NCBI GenBank assembly: GCA_030374735.1
Contig: JASCIV010000092.1
Span: 1-49,829, forward strand
Length of the DNA stretch: 49,829 bases
From: Gracilaria caudata
Lineage: Eukaryota; Rhodophyta; Florideophyceae; Gracilariales; Gracilariaceae
Reading direction: 5' to 3'
Shown: positions 1 to 9,714 of the stretch, piece by piece
How the letters are laid out: the number at the start of each line of letters is the position of its first letter
How positions within the stretch are numbered: the first letter of the stretch is position 1
Made by a program: the position numbers and the translations under genes
Notes under the pieces: model-generated
Databases searched by the model: none
Seen by the model: the letters and a program-made list of their open reading frames with translations, nothing else
What the model was told of the DNA's origin: nothing

Positions 1-120
1 CGTTTAGTGTGTAGGGCCAGGCTCTAGCGAGCTACGCTTAAGTATCTGACCTCTACCCTACTGTACGATCGGCTACATTGATGTAACTACCACTACTGCT
101 TCAGACATCACCACACACGT

Positions 121-1224
121 GTGCCAACCACCATCCGTCCGGTTCAGGCCTGCCAACCCACAAGTGTCCCACTTGGGCTTCCGTCCGCGCACACCGCATT
201 GTCCGCCGGTTCCACCACGTGTACCGACCGGTCATATCGCCTACCTATCCGCTCGGACCCACTATACTACATCGCCCTCTGCCGTCAGTTCAAGTTTCTT
301 TTGGACTGCCAACGCCCTGTCTCAATTTATGACCCCACATACTCCACGTACAATCCAAAACGTCGCAGTACAGTGCTGCGAGAAGCCACAGAGCTCTGTC
401 ACCTGACTCAATTTACACGCCACCTCCTTAAGGAAACTCTCATGAAACGGTTTTTCAATGGCTACCACGGTACTCCACGGTCTCTTTTGCTTGATTTGCA
501 AGTGTTCTTGCACCACGTTTATCGCAAATTAAACTGTCTCGACTACATTCAGGACTCTTTTTCGGCGGGACAACATCGGGAAAAGGTAAAGGATGAACTG
601 GTTACTATGTGCCTAACAGTGGCGAGCGCAACATGCCAAAGTGCAACACCAACCACCCACAATAATACTGCACACGGTCAGAGTTCAAGCAGGAACAATG
701 GTGGACGGAACACCTCAAAAGATAGATTTTGGGATTTTGAAGAGTTTGCTGGTGAAGATAGTGATGAGGAAGCTGCTCCGCTTAGTCAGGAGGAGACAGT
801 CAAGAACGAAGTGGACCTTTACCTTGAAAGTGAAAGAGTCAGGCCTGAAGATGTGAAATCAAGCGGCCTTTTACTATGGTGGAGGTCAAAATCAAACAGA
901 TATCCGAATCTAGGCATAGTTGCGAAGACAGTGCTCAGCCATCCGGTCTCAGCAGCTCAGATTGAACGAGACTTTGGCAGTACCGCATGGCTGCTTTCTT
1001 CCAAGCGTAACAGGCTCGACGCCGCCCTTGTAGATATTTGTTTTTTTCAGCATTGCAATTTGGAAGAGATACCCGTAGATGTCAATGAAATTACGGACAA
1101 GGACTGGAAGTCCAAAATACCTTCGTCGCTCAGCGGGTCAAACGCACAGACCGATGCCTTATTAGTAAGCGCAATGGAAGACACTGGTGACCTGGACCTT
1201 GGATTACTGGAGTATCTTTCGTGA
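121..1224 (+). pseudogene. hAT-family transposase, C-terminal remnant
   Basis: The open frame (stop to stop from about base 79) ends with the hAT C-terminal dimerisation region: WW near base 870, then YPNLGIVAKTVLSHPVSAAQ and ERDF, the WW..yP.L..lA...L..P.SsA..ERdF pattern of the family. The stretch before it (LLKETLMKRFF ... LDLQVFLHHVYRKL) resembles the helical part of the transposase that precedes the dimerisation domain. The RNase H-like catalytic core and the N-terminal zinc finger are not present, and the first in-frame ATG lies only at base 441. I read it as the 3' end of a dead or truncated DNA transposon. Upstream exons outside the window are possible but the in-frame stops at 25-27 and 76-78 argue against simple extension. 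The stop is followed directly by retroelement debris. Confidence 0.65.
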
Positions 1225-1239
1225 TACAGACTGTGATAC

Positions 1240-2490
1240 TCATGAAAGTACAAGCAGGTGCAGACCCGCAGAAATGGATGCCATAATTGGAGATCATACC
1301 CTGATCAGCTCAATAGAACTTGCAGGAGGCTCATGCCAAGCAAACAATATGCTTACAACCATATTACTTTTGCTGTTCGAATATATTGGCACTTTCGCTG
1401 GCTCTCTTGTCTACTTACGACGAGATCTTACTTCTTGGCCTCTTGAGATGATAAAAACTGTCGAGAATAGTTTTCTGCGTTTTCTGCGTTTTCTGTGGCA
1501 TCAATAGAATATTTAGATTGTTCGGGCATCTTATAAGACTCAAACATCTTCTCCTCAACGGTCCCCTGTTATGCCATTCCCATAATTGATCAAGACATAT
1601 CCGGTTCTGGGGAACCAGACGTGAAAACTGCTTAAGAAATCCTACATGATGATGCTCTTCTACACAGAGCAGGAATTAGGTTGATGATTGTCACAGGAGT
1701 TGTTTCTATTTCGTAACAGTCGCAATGTTTATTATGTTTTCGACTTTGATTCTGAACAACATACTGTAACGCCAGCCTATCTCGCATTAACTCTTCGTGA
1801 AGTCAAAAACCTTTTCTGGAAAACAGTGAGAGCTTTCTTGACCGCAAGTTTGGCATATATGCGAATCCTATCTCACATTTCAGTATGTTTTGAAGGTGAC
1901 GGTTCAGAGGCTTAACCCATTGTAAAGGTACTCGCAGTTCTTTTTTGTCATTGCGTTTTGACAAAGAGATGAAGTAACGACTTGAAACGTTTTCTTTGTT
2001 CTAAGAAGTCTGAATTGTCTGAATGGCTTTGGTCTGCAGAGTACTCGGTTTGGAAACTTGGTATCAAACGATATAAATTGAACGTAATGGTGAAGAAACA
2101 TATTCGGCTTGATGTTTTGTCTACGTTGAATGTCCTTGAACTGCTGTCTGTTTTACTTCTATACATGAAACGAGGCGCTTTTCTCAGATTGTTATGTATA
2201 GGCTTTATCAGGATCGATTGCGAGACTCTGTGGTCCAATCTGAGGAACTAGACCGTACCAACGATCCCTGAGACCGGATACCGTGTTCGCGAGTTCATTG
2301 TAAGAGAGCTTGTTAATTCCGTTGGTCTCATAAAAGGTGAGCTTAACCCATCAGATGCGACCACCAAACCAAAACCAAACAGGGCCCTAAATCATTTGAT
2401 TATCGAGAACAAACGTGTATCTCCAGCTCGAAAGGTTTTAACGCTTCAGGATTCGGAGTGTAGACATTATGATTTCATCCCCACTGCATA
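1240..2490 (+). pseudogene. Decayed Ty1/copia-like retrotransposon (RT end and RNase H)
   Basis: Three frame-shifted pieces follow the order of a copia polyprotein end. Near 1390-1430 a frame reads GTFAGSLVYLRRDLTS, like the RT/RNase H junction (GSLLYLT.TRPD). Near 1760-1850 a frame reads QHTVTPAYLALTLREVKNLF, like the RNase H signature KQ.tV..s..EAEY.AL..a.rE..wL. At about 2288-2490 a frame reads VREFIVRELVNSVGLIKGEL followed by NPSDATTK, like the terminal vR.HFirelv..g.i.......aD.lTK. Stops and frame changes separate them, so this is a non-functional relic. I could not find LTRs. The assignment rests on motif likeness only. Confidence 0.5.
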
Positions 2491-3335
2491 AGTACCCATG
2501 CCCAACGACTTTGCAAGATTTGAAATGCATTCACAATCCAGAAGCAACAAGAAGGACGAGGAAGGAAGAAATGGTTAGTAAGATGAGCATTGAGAATGGA
2601 TATGGGGCAAATGTTAATTTGAAGACGTCAATGATACAGTTTCCTTAAGAATCGAAGTGACCCCGGGCTTCGCCCTTCCCGAAAGGCAGACAAGTTTATT
2701 GCTTTTTCCTGGTCAAGTGTGGCGGGAGTTTAAACTTTTCACGTGACTCGTGTCACGTTACTAGAAGACTGCTCCTCTTCTCCCGTAAGGGCCCTCAATT
2801 CAGCGTCATTGGAAGTGGCGAACCTTCTCAGCTAGTCAACCACATGACACCACTTTGCAAATGACCTGTCGGTCCTCGTCTACCTTTCTTGTCCTCACTT
2901 CATTTCGTCGAGGTTACATCAGTTGATGCCTGACAAAGAAATATTCATTGTTCTTCGCCTTCGAAGTCGGTCTATTTACGTACTTTACTTGGGACAACTT
3001 AGGGTCCGTTAACAACTAGTTTTGCAGGTTAATCTGCGAGTATCGATACTATTGGAATATCTTGTGATTATTTATCGATGCTAGTCATACAACTCGAGAA
3101 AAAGAAGAGGAAATATGCAACCGCTTGAATTATGATCATTGGGAGAACCTATCTTCATAACTTAAGAAGAGGGAATGTAGTGGTAGCATTACAGGAGCCG
3201 AACTCTACATATGCAACCGTACGCGAAGCCCTTTCCCTACTGATTAAACCCGGCTTCTTCCCATCCAACCTAATTCTATGGCGGTTGTCGGCATTCAAGA
3301 AAACTTGACTATTTGACTGGAATAGTAGTCAAAAT
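2491..3335. other. Non-coding stretch after retroelement relic
   Basis: No gene is supported here. It contains short GC hairpins (for example GGGCTTCGCCC near 2665) and otherwise AT-rich sequence with no long open frame. It is probably further transposon debris. Confidence 0.4.
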
Positions 3336-4504
3336 GTAGTGCAATGCCCCGAAGGGGAAAAGACCACGAAGGCGTCCGAAATCTCCCTCTCACAGGGTAG
3401 CAGAGCGGACAGAGCTCTCTCTGGAAAGGCACAACAAGTCGGGTGTAAGCCGGGGCTAGACCGTCACGACGGAGCGTAGAGAGATGTAGAACTAGGAACC
3501 GGTGAACCGGAATAATCCTCCGATGAGATGTGTACGTCCACGAATGTGGGGGAGCGCGGGCCTGTCTGGAGGACAGGTCGCGCGATTGTGGGTATGCCAC
3601 AAGTGTAGGGGAAAAAGGGGTAAGTTGGTAAATATCCGGGGATCCGGTGAATAACCTCGTACGAGGGCGAACTCAATGAGAAGTGTAGTGAATTCCCAAA
3701 ATTGGGTTCTCAGTGACGCAGGGCGGCTGAGCTTCCGTGTGCAACGGAGATCTTCCTCAGTAGAGGTGAGAACTCGCGAAGGCGGCAAAGACTCAGGACC
3801 AAGAACCCTGGTTGGGGCGGTTTACTGGGTGCGCCGGCGGCGACGCCGGTGCGCTAAGTAGTACTGTGTCACACGCGTACTATGCGTGTGCACAGTAGAA
3901 CTCCCCCAAATTGGGCAATTAATTAGCCCAAACTATCCGCAAAACGCGGCCAACCTCCGCAACCATCCGTGACACACGTGTCCATCCCCTACTAATAGGG
4001 CTATTACTACTCATAGTATTCGAACTCACCGACAAGTCGGACAAAAAACTAAGTGCCAGAAATCCCCTTTCTTGGGCGTTGCACTTCATATCCCCCCCTT
4101 AGTCCAGGGAACGACCTCGAAGAGGAGAGAAACGCAGACGGAAACTGCTATAAGTATCCATCCCTCGCGGTTCTCCGGCGCCGTACCCCGTCATGGGGCA
4201 ACCACCAAGCGACCAACGCGCACAGCCTTCAACACCGAACAACCCCGACGACCGCGATCCTGCCCACGTAACCTCGCTTCCGTCAACCGTCTCCGATCCA
4301 CTCGGCCAATCTCCGCTCCGTGCTCCGGCAACTCCGGTCCTCGACCTCACAATGAGTGGGCAACCGCCGAACCAGCCGCCTAACCACCCTCCGCAGGGAT
4401 ACGTCACCGGTTTCCGGTCCGTTCCGCTATCCCCGACGAGCGCACAACAACCCGGAAAAACAACTAAGTGCCGGAAAACCCCTTTCTAGGGCGTTGCACT
4501 TCAA
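3336..4504. repeat. Possible TIR element with repeated AAGTGC...GCACTT motif
   Basis: A roughly 38-base motif occurs twice in the same orientation, at about 4050-4089 and 4465-4504: AAGTGCC, a G/A-rich stretch, CCCCTTTCT, GGGCGTT, GCACTTC. Each copy can fold on itself (AAGTGC with GCACTT). A diverged copy in the opposite orientation lies at about 3336-3368 (GTGCAATGCCCC ... GGGGAAAAGACC). This gives an inverted-repeat flanked block of about 0.75 or 1.17 kb. Inside are many overlapping short frames on both strands and a proline-rich open frame at 4193-4489, none recognisable. The block may be a non-autonomous DNA transposon, but I could not find a target-site duplication. Confidence 0.35.
3862..3897. 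repeat. Perfect-arm hairpin
   Basis: TACTGTG-T-CACACGC, loop GTACTAT, then GCGTGTG-CACAGTA. Two 7-base stems pair perfectly around a 7-base loop, with one bulged T on the left arm. It lies inside the possible TIR element; its function is unknown. Confidence 0.5.
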
Positions 4505-4763
4505 AAAAAGTGAATGCATTCAACTGGTTTGATGACTTGTTCAGTCAAACGTCAGCCATTAAGATTTGTCCAAATTTGTTTTCAGTCTTTTCATTTGACA
4601 CCAGTCAGCTGTCACGGAGAGGCGACCAATCAAATGGGGGTTTGACTTCGAATAGAAAATGTCGGGGAGCAGTCGAAGTTCTGAATGCAGACGATGATCC
4701 ATTCGTTTTATCGGAGTAAGCATTGCTGTGCAACTAACATCCACTGTGGCGCCTCTTGCTAAC

Positions 4764-6127
4764 AGCATCTCTATCAGTCAAGGTAAATTTCCGAGCCAAA
4801 TAGCTTAAAAACACCAATCCAAATTTGGCTGTGATGTGCGCACCTTTATCAGTAAAAGCCAAATAATATGACAAAAATGCTCGTATTGGGTAAAGCATGG
4901 CACCTACGAGCATATATACTGTTTTTTCTTAGGAGTACCGTCATCTTAATGAAAAGATTGATCATTTACGAAAATACTGTCCTTTGCGGCAATTTGTTGG
5001 CTATAGATGACGGTGCTAAGGCGACAGCAGCAACTACGGTGCGGTCACCTAAGACGCAAAACTTGCGCAATAACAGACAATATGGAGCACTGCATTAGTC
5101 AGCAGAATTTAGCTTTATATCGTAATGAGCTATACTATGAACAACGTTCAGCTAGCATTGTTTATTTTTATCACTAGGCTAGTGCTATTGACACTTGTCC
5201 TACAACCGCAGAACGCGAGCCGCGGAGCGTGAAAACGTTGCGACATGGAGCGCGTTTTGACAATGATGACGACTGCGCCTGGTGCGAAGACGAAAGTGTC
5301 GCCACCTGGCAGTGAATTACTGGATGAGCAATTTAGCTCTGATGGCCAAATTTTTTAGCTTTAGCCCATCTGAGAGCATGTCTATCAGTGAGGTCAAATA
5401 ACTCAATTTCCAAATTTTTGGCTTCAGCATGCCATTTGGCATCTCTATCAGATGGGATAAAGCTAAAAATTTTTGCCATCGAGCTAAACTCAGTGCCAAA
5501 TCGTGCACAATTTGGCACTAAGTTTAGCTCAGAGCTAAATTGCTCATCCAGTAATTTACTGCCTGGTGGCGACATTCACGTCTTCACGCCACGCGCAGTC
5601 GTGTTCATTGTCAAAACGCGCTCCATGTCGCAACGTTTTCACGCTCCGCGGCTTGCGTTCTGCGGTTGTAGGACAAGTGTCAATAGCACTAGCCTAGTAA
5701 TAAAAATAAACAATGCCAGCTAAACGTTGTTCATAGTATAGCTCATTACGATATAAAGCTAAATTCTGCTGACTAATGCAGTGCTCCATATTGTCTGTTA
5801 TTGCGCAAGTTTTGCGTCTTAGGTGACCGCACCGTAGCTACTGCTCTCCTCTTTTTCCACCGTCATCTATGGCCAGCAAATTGCCGCAGAATACAGTGCT
5901 TTTATTAATGATCAATCTTTCTACTACGATCATCCTCTTGACGACGGTGCCCCAAAGACAGAAGTGTACATATACTAGGTGCTATGGCGAGTACGAGCAT
6001 CTATCTCATATTATTTAGCTTTTGCTGATAGAGGTGCGCACATCAAAGCTAAATTTGGATTTGGGTTTTTAGCTATTTGGCTCAGAAATGTAGCTTGAGT
6101 GATAGACATGCTCTGATAGAGATGCGA
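4764..6127. mobile_element. Fold-back (long inverted repeat) element
   Basis: The two halves are near-complementary over about 600 bases. The left arm starts GCATCTCTATCAG at 4764 and the right arm ends CTGATAGAGATGC near 6127. Matching landmarks include AGCCAAATAGCT (4794) with AGCTATTTGGCT (6070), GATGTGCGCACC (4832) with GGTGCGCACATC (6032), and GCGACATGGAGCGCGTTTTG (5239) with CAAAACGCGCTCCATGTCGC (5612). The arms extend inward to about 5375 and 5441. Arms differ by small indels and the right arm carries an extra nested palindrome at 5481-5530. No open frame has coding character. It is a non-autonomous fold-back or large MITE-type element; the family is unknown. Transcription through it would give a long hairpin RNA. 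Confidence 0.8.
5481..5530. repeat. Nested palindrome within fold-back element
   Basis: GAGCTAAACTCAGTGCCAAA is followed by a short loop and then its near-perfect reverse complement, ending GTTTAGCTC at 5530. It is absent from the matching place in the left arm, so it looks like a later insertion or local inverted duplication. Confidence 0.65.
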
Positions 6128-6800
6128 AATGGCTTGCTACCCTTCTCATCGGCTTAATGTGAAACAGATTTTTGTTTGTTTCAAAATTATGTCCGTGCAC
6201 GACGATACAGCGGGTTAATTAATTACTGTAAAGTTTTCCGAAAAGGGCAATCTAGAGACTTAACGTAATGCATTACAAAATTTTAATAGCTTAGTCTGGA
6301 TAATGCGTTTATGCTTAGAGTACTGTTAAAAAGCATCTTTAAGTGAACTTTAAATGCACAAATTGTGATAGAATTTGAAGCATTATTACGCTATTAAATT
6401 TTTTTCTCTCTGAGTAGTTTGAAAATCAATACTTTTTTAGTTGTTTTAGAACAAAAGTCGTTTTGCTTTGATTTTGACCAAAACTTTTTATGTCATTTTG
6501 ACCATGAACTGTTAATGCAGATCTTAATCAAAACAAAGGCAATAACTTATTGCGTCAAAGCAGAGAAAAATATTAGAAGATGGCCTTAAACAGGCCTTCA
6601 AATCTGACCCTCTACGCGCACCAGCCTGTTAGCCTGAAATTATGTTCTAGTGTCAAAAATTACTGTACAGCTTGCGGATCAAAATCGATTGGTCAATAAA
6701 AAGTGTGCCAAATTACACCGGTGTTCCAAAATGATCCGATGAGAAGGGTAAAGCCAAAAATTTGGAAATTTAGCTATTTGACCTCACTGATAGAGATGCT
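6113..6800. repeat. Second inverted-repeat block sharing the same ends
   Basis: CTGATAGAGATGC at 6115 and again at 6788 match the ends of the neighbouring fold-back element. Internal inverted motifs TACCCTTCTCATCGG (6139) and CCGATGAGAAGGGTA (6736) face each other. The 6746-6798 piece is the reverse complement of the loop of the first element (5375-5430). The interior (6160-6730) is AT-rich and without recognisable genes. This looks like a nested or tandem insertion of the same repeat family. Confidence 0.5.
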
Positions 6801-7005
6801 CTAAGATACGGCAAATGCGCGAGGTGCGTTGTCTCGCGCGTGCGCCCACGCGCGCCACGCGTCCACCGCACGAGCGTGCTCGGCTCATTGCATCGCTCCG
6901 CCTGCCCCCCCCACATGCGCCCCGTCGCCATCGTCGTCTCATCGGGTGCCGCAAAACGCGCCGCCGCCGTCGCCGCCGCCGTCGTCGTGGCCACCGTCCG
7001 TCGCC

Positions 7006-8544
7006 ATGCCGCCGCACGCGCTACGCGCGGAAACGCTACTGGCGCAGCTCTCCCGCTCGCTGCCGCGCTCCGCGCGCTACGCCGTCGCGCTGCGCGCCGC
7101 GCGCGCCAGCGACCTGGCGCTGGCGCGCATGCTGCTCAGCGCCGACGCGTCGTCGCCGCCGCCGTTACTACTGGCGCCGCCGCTCGAGGCGCAGCTGCTG
7201 CGTCGCGCGCACCCACGCGCGCAGCAGCACGTGGTGACGGTCACATCGGACCGCGCCGCGCCGCTGCGCCCGTACGCGGCGGCGGCGCTGCAACACGCCA
7301 CGCAACACCTGGTGCTGGGTACCACGCCGCTGGAGCGCGCCGTGGCGGGCGTATCGAGCGTGTCGGGCAACGCGCTGTGCGGCGACGCATCCAGCGGCAT
7401 CGAGATGCTACCCGACGGCGTGCTACAGCTGCACGAGCCGTTTGTGCAGCTGCCACACGCCAGCGTGCAGACCGCCGTCGCGCAGCACGTGCCGTCGCAC
7501 TATCGCAGCGCGTGCGACGCGCGTTTCATGCCGCCCGAACTGATCACCGTGGCGCTGCAACACGCGCAGCTCAGACGCGACGCGGTGCGCGCGCTCAGCG
7601 CGCAGTCGGACGCGCTGCTGCGCGCCAGCGTGGTGGACGCCAGTCACTGGGGCTACGTAGTGGCGCGCACCGGCGCGCTGTTCAGCGCGTACAACAGCGG
7701 GCGCGCGTCGCGTCTGGCCGCCGTGCACGCCATGCAACGGCTGTGTGTGCATGTGTCCGGATCCGCCAAGCCGCCCGCGCTGGACGACGCGCAAGTGGCG
7801 CGTCTGTGCGACGCCATTTTCTCGACGGATGCGCACGGCGCCGACATGCGCGCGTTGCCGAAGGGACGCACCGCGGTGGGCGTGGTGCTGCGTCCCGCCA
7901 CGGGGCGCTTTGCGCGCCGACTGCGCACCAGTAACGAGCAGTTGATGATGCTGACGCGCGAGCCGGACCACGAGAGCGCCGAGCTGTCATCCACGCGGCT
8001 TCGCGGCAATTACACGTGCGCGCCGCTCGACGATGAACGCGCCGTGTACTGGGACAACCGCTTCGTGCTGAGCGCGGCGTCGGTGAGCGCGTTGGCGCAC
8101 GACGAGCTGCCTCAACTACGCCCCGAACGCGTGTTCGAAGCGGCGTTACAAACGAACGACGAGCATGCGCAACGCATGCGCGACTGCTCGCTGTACGTGC
8201 GGCAGCTGCGGCGCGCGGACTGGGATCTGATCTCGGGCGCGTGTCACCGCGCGCGCCAGTTGCACATCCCGTTCGAGTGCGTGCGTGCGCTGCCGGCGGT
8301 GTTGCAGAAGGAGCGCGGCACGCGACGCGAGGGCGAGCTGGTGGCGGTGCCGCATCTGGGGCTCAGCGCGCGGCCGGACCTGTACTTTGTGGCGGTGCGG
8401 CTGCCACGCTTCCGCTGCCTGCCCGCGCAGATCGAGCCGGGCTTTGCGCCCGAGCAGTACGCGCGCTGGATGGCGGACAGCGGCCTGGCGCCGCGCGACG
8501 GCGCTGGCGGCGCGGCGCGCTCAACGCGCGTGCAGCGCGGCTGA
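7006..8544 (+). CDS. TilS-like (tRNA-Ile lysidine synthase) protein with lost PP-loop motifs
   Basis: 512 residues from the first in-frame ATG; the open frame extends upstream without ATG. The N-terminal third follows the PP-loop ATPase TilS layout but without its catalytic motifs. At about residues 20-40 RYAVALRAARASDLALARML sits where TilS has AVAvSGGxDSmaLa. At about 100 HLVLGTTPLERAVAGVSS sits where TilS has LvLGHHaDDqaET..mrL. Later segments also fit: LHEPFVQLP (RPLL.lpR), GVVLRPATGRFARRL, and ALPAVLQKE ... GELVAVPHLG near the C-terminus (lPai ... g...aiP.lG). Both the SGGxDS and the HHxDD motifs are gone, so lysidine synthesis is unlikely. Codon use is extreme GCG/CGC, unlike genes beyond 9.7 kb. 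TilS kinship is inference from motif spacing; an unrelated GC-rich protein is the alternative. Confidence 0.45.
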   Translation: MPPHALRAETLLAQLSRSLPRSARYAVALRAARASDLALARMLLSADASSPPPLLLAPPLEAQLLRRAHPRAQQHVVTVTSDRAAPLRPYAAAALQHATQHLVLGTTPLERAVAGVSSVSGNALCGDASSGIEMLPDGVLQLHEPFVQLPHASVQTAVAQHVPSHYRSACDARFMPPELITVALQHAQLRRDAVRALSAQSDALLRASVVDASHWGYVVARTGALFSAYNSGRASRLAAVHAMQRLCVHVSGSAKPPALDDAQVARLCDAIFSTDAHGADMRALPKGRTAVGVVLRPATGRFARRLRTSNEQLMMLTREPDHESAELSSTRLRGNYTCAPLDDERAVYWDNRFVLSAASVSALAHDELPQLRPERVFEAALQTNDEHAQRMRDCSLYVRQLRRADWDLISGACHRARQLHIPFECVRALPAVLQKERGTRREGELVAVPHLGLSARPDLYFVAVRLPRFRCLPAQIEPGFAPEQYARWMADSGLAPRDGAGGAARSTRVQRG

Positions 8545-8786
8545 CGACGGCGCGCGCTTGGAGAGAGGAAGACGACTGCGGCCGATGTGTGCGCACCGTG
8601 CGTTTGTTTGGCGTTGGTTTGTTCAGCCGTGTCCACGTGACCACGCACACATCGGTGGCCACGTGCCACGCTTCCGCGCGTGCGCGTTATGTGTTGATCC
8701 GCCACCGCCACCGCCTCCGCTCCAGCTCCCGTCGCGCGCGGCACTATCCACGATTCCCGCATCTCCCACCAGCTCAAATCCGGGTC

Positions 8787-8804
8787 TGTGTGTGTGTGTG
8801 TGTC
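8787..8804. repeat. (TG)n microsatellite
   Basis: An uninterrupted run of about eight TG units lies immediately before the ATG at 8806 of the next gene, inside its 5' leader. Confidence 0.8.
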
Positions 8805-8805
8805 A

Positions 8806-9696
8806 ATGACGCCCGCAGCCGGCTTTTCCGGCAGCACGCCCGTCGCGTCGTCGTCCCGAAGCATGCCGGGCTGGCGACCGCGCGACGTCGACGACTTTCT
8901 GCAGTCGCGCTGCAGCGGATCCGCCGCCACATGGCAGCTGGAAGGGCAGCTCATCGCGCTCAACACCGGCCGCGTGCTGGCGCGCGTCGTGGGCGTGCAG
9001 CAGACGCTGCTGGACAAGCCGCTCAAGAAGCTGTCGCACGTGCCTGCAAAACCGCTGCAATTGTCCAGCTCGCAACCGTCCGCACGCTCGCATCAGCCTT
9101 TGACGCATTGCGGCGCGTTGGTTGTGAGGGATACGCTGTTTTATACGGATGAGCAAGGCGCGAGGATGACGCAGTTTCGCTTTCGACCGACGAGTGTGGC
9201 GCGTCGCGTGGCACCCGTGCTTGGCACGGCGGGACGCGTCACGGTGGCACGCGCGTTGGATGAGTCTTTGGTGCTGGCGAGAAAGCGCGATGACACGCAC
9301 TTGTTCACCACGGTCAGCACGCCGCCGTTGCGCATCAACGGCATGTTGAAGACGGGCTGGTCGTTCATCGGACGCCGCGTGAAGGGACTGAACGGCGTCA
9401 GCAATCCGGGCGTGGTGGAAAAGTTCGAATTGGTGGCGGATCGACGCGCCGGCTCGTGGAACTGGTCGGGCGTGGGAAGATGTCCGTCGTGGTATGGACG
9501 CGGGCAGTGCGTCATGTTCCTCAATGCGAACAGAGTGCCACCGCGAGAGCTGGATCACAGACTCACTCTGTGGATGAAGCAACTGGGCAGATCGCAACTG
9601 CGCGTGCTCGACGCCGATGAGGCGGAGAGAGAAGCGAAGCGCCAACGAGAGGCTGAGCTCAAGAAGAAGCGCACAAAGCTGTTTGGCTTGTTCTGA
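8806..9696 (+). CDS. Unrecognised 296-residue protein in the GC-rich island
   Basis: Single-exon frame starting at the ATG right after a TG repeat. I do not recognise the family. The N-terminus is Ser/Pro/Ala-rich. The body (about 45-260) looks like a mixed beta domain with WQLEGQLIALNTGRVLARVV, a FRFRPTS segment, and a conserved-looking SWNWSGVGRCPSWYGRGQC. The last 30 residues are a charged helix rich in E, R and K (EREAKRQREAELKKKR). There is no obvious signal peptide or membrane segment. It lies 262 bases after the TilS-like gene on the same strand and shares its GC-rich codon use. Its stop is only 18 bases from the stop of the convergent glycosyltransferase gene, so the 3' UTRs must overlap. 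Confidence 0.55.
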   Translation: MTPAAGFSGSTPVASSSRSMPGWRPRDVDDFLQSRCSGSAATWQLEGQLIALNTGRVLARVVGVQQTLLDKPLKKLSHVPAKPLQLSSSQPSARSHQPLTHCGALVVRDTLFYTDEQGARMTQFRFRPTSVARRVAPVLGTAGRVTVARALDESLVLARKRDDTHLFTTVSTPPLRINGMLKTGWSFIGRRVKGLNGVSNPGVVEKFELVADRRAGSWNWSGVGRCPSWYGRGQCVMFLNANRVPPRELDHRLTLWMKQLGRSQLRVLDADEAEREAKRQREAELKKKRTKLFGLF

Positions 9697-9714
9697 TTTT
9701 TCCACTTATCTGTG

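Noticed and set aside
4193..4489. Proline-rich 98-codon frame as a possible gag protein
   Set aside because: Low-complexity composition, no zinc knuckle or adjacent protease, and it runs into the repeat motif at its end.
6840..9152. Long alternative open frames on both strands of the GC-rich island, including 300-codon minus-strand frames
   Set aside because: High GC removes stop codons in all frames; products are Arg/Ala-rich without domain structure, unlike the chosen frames.
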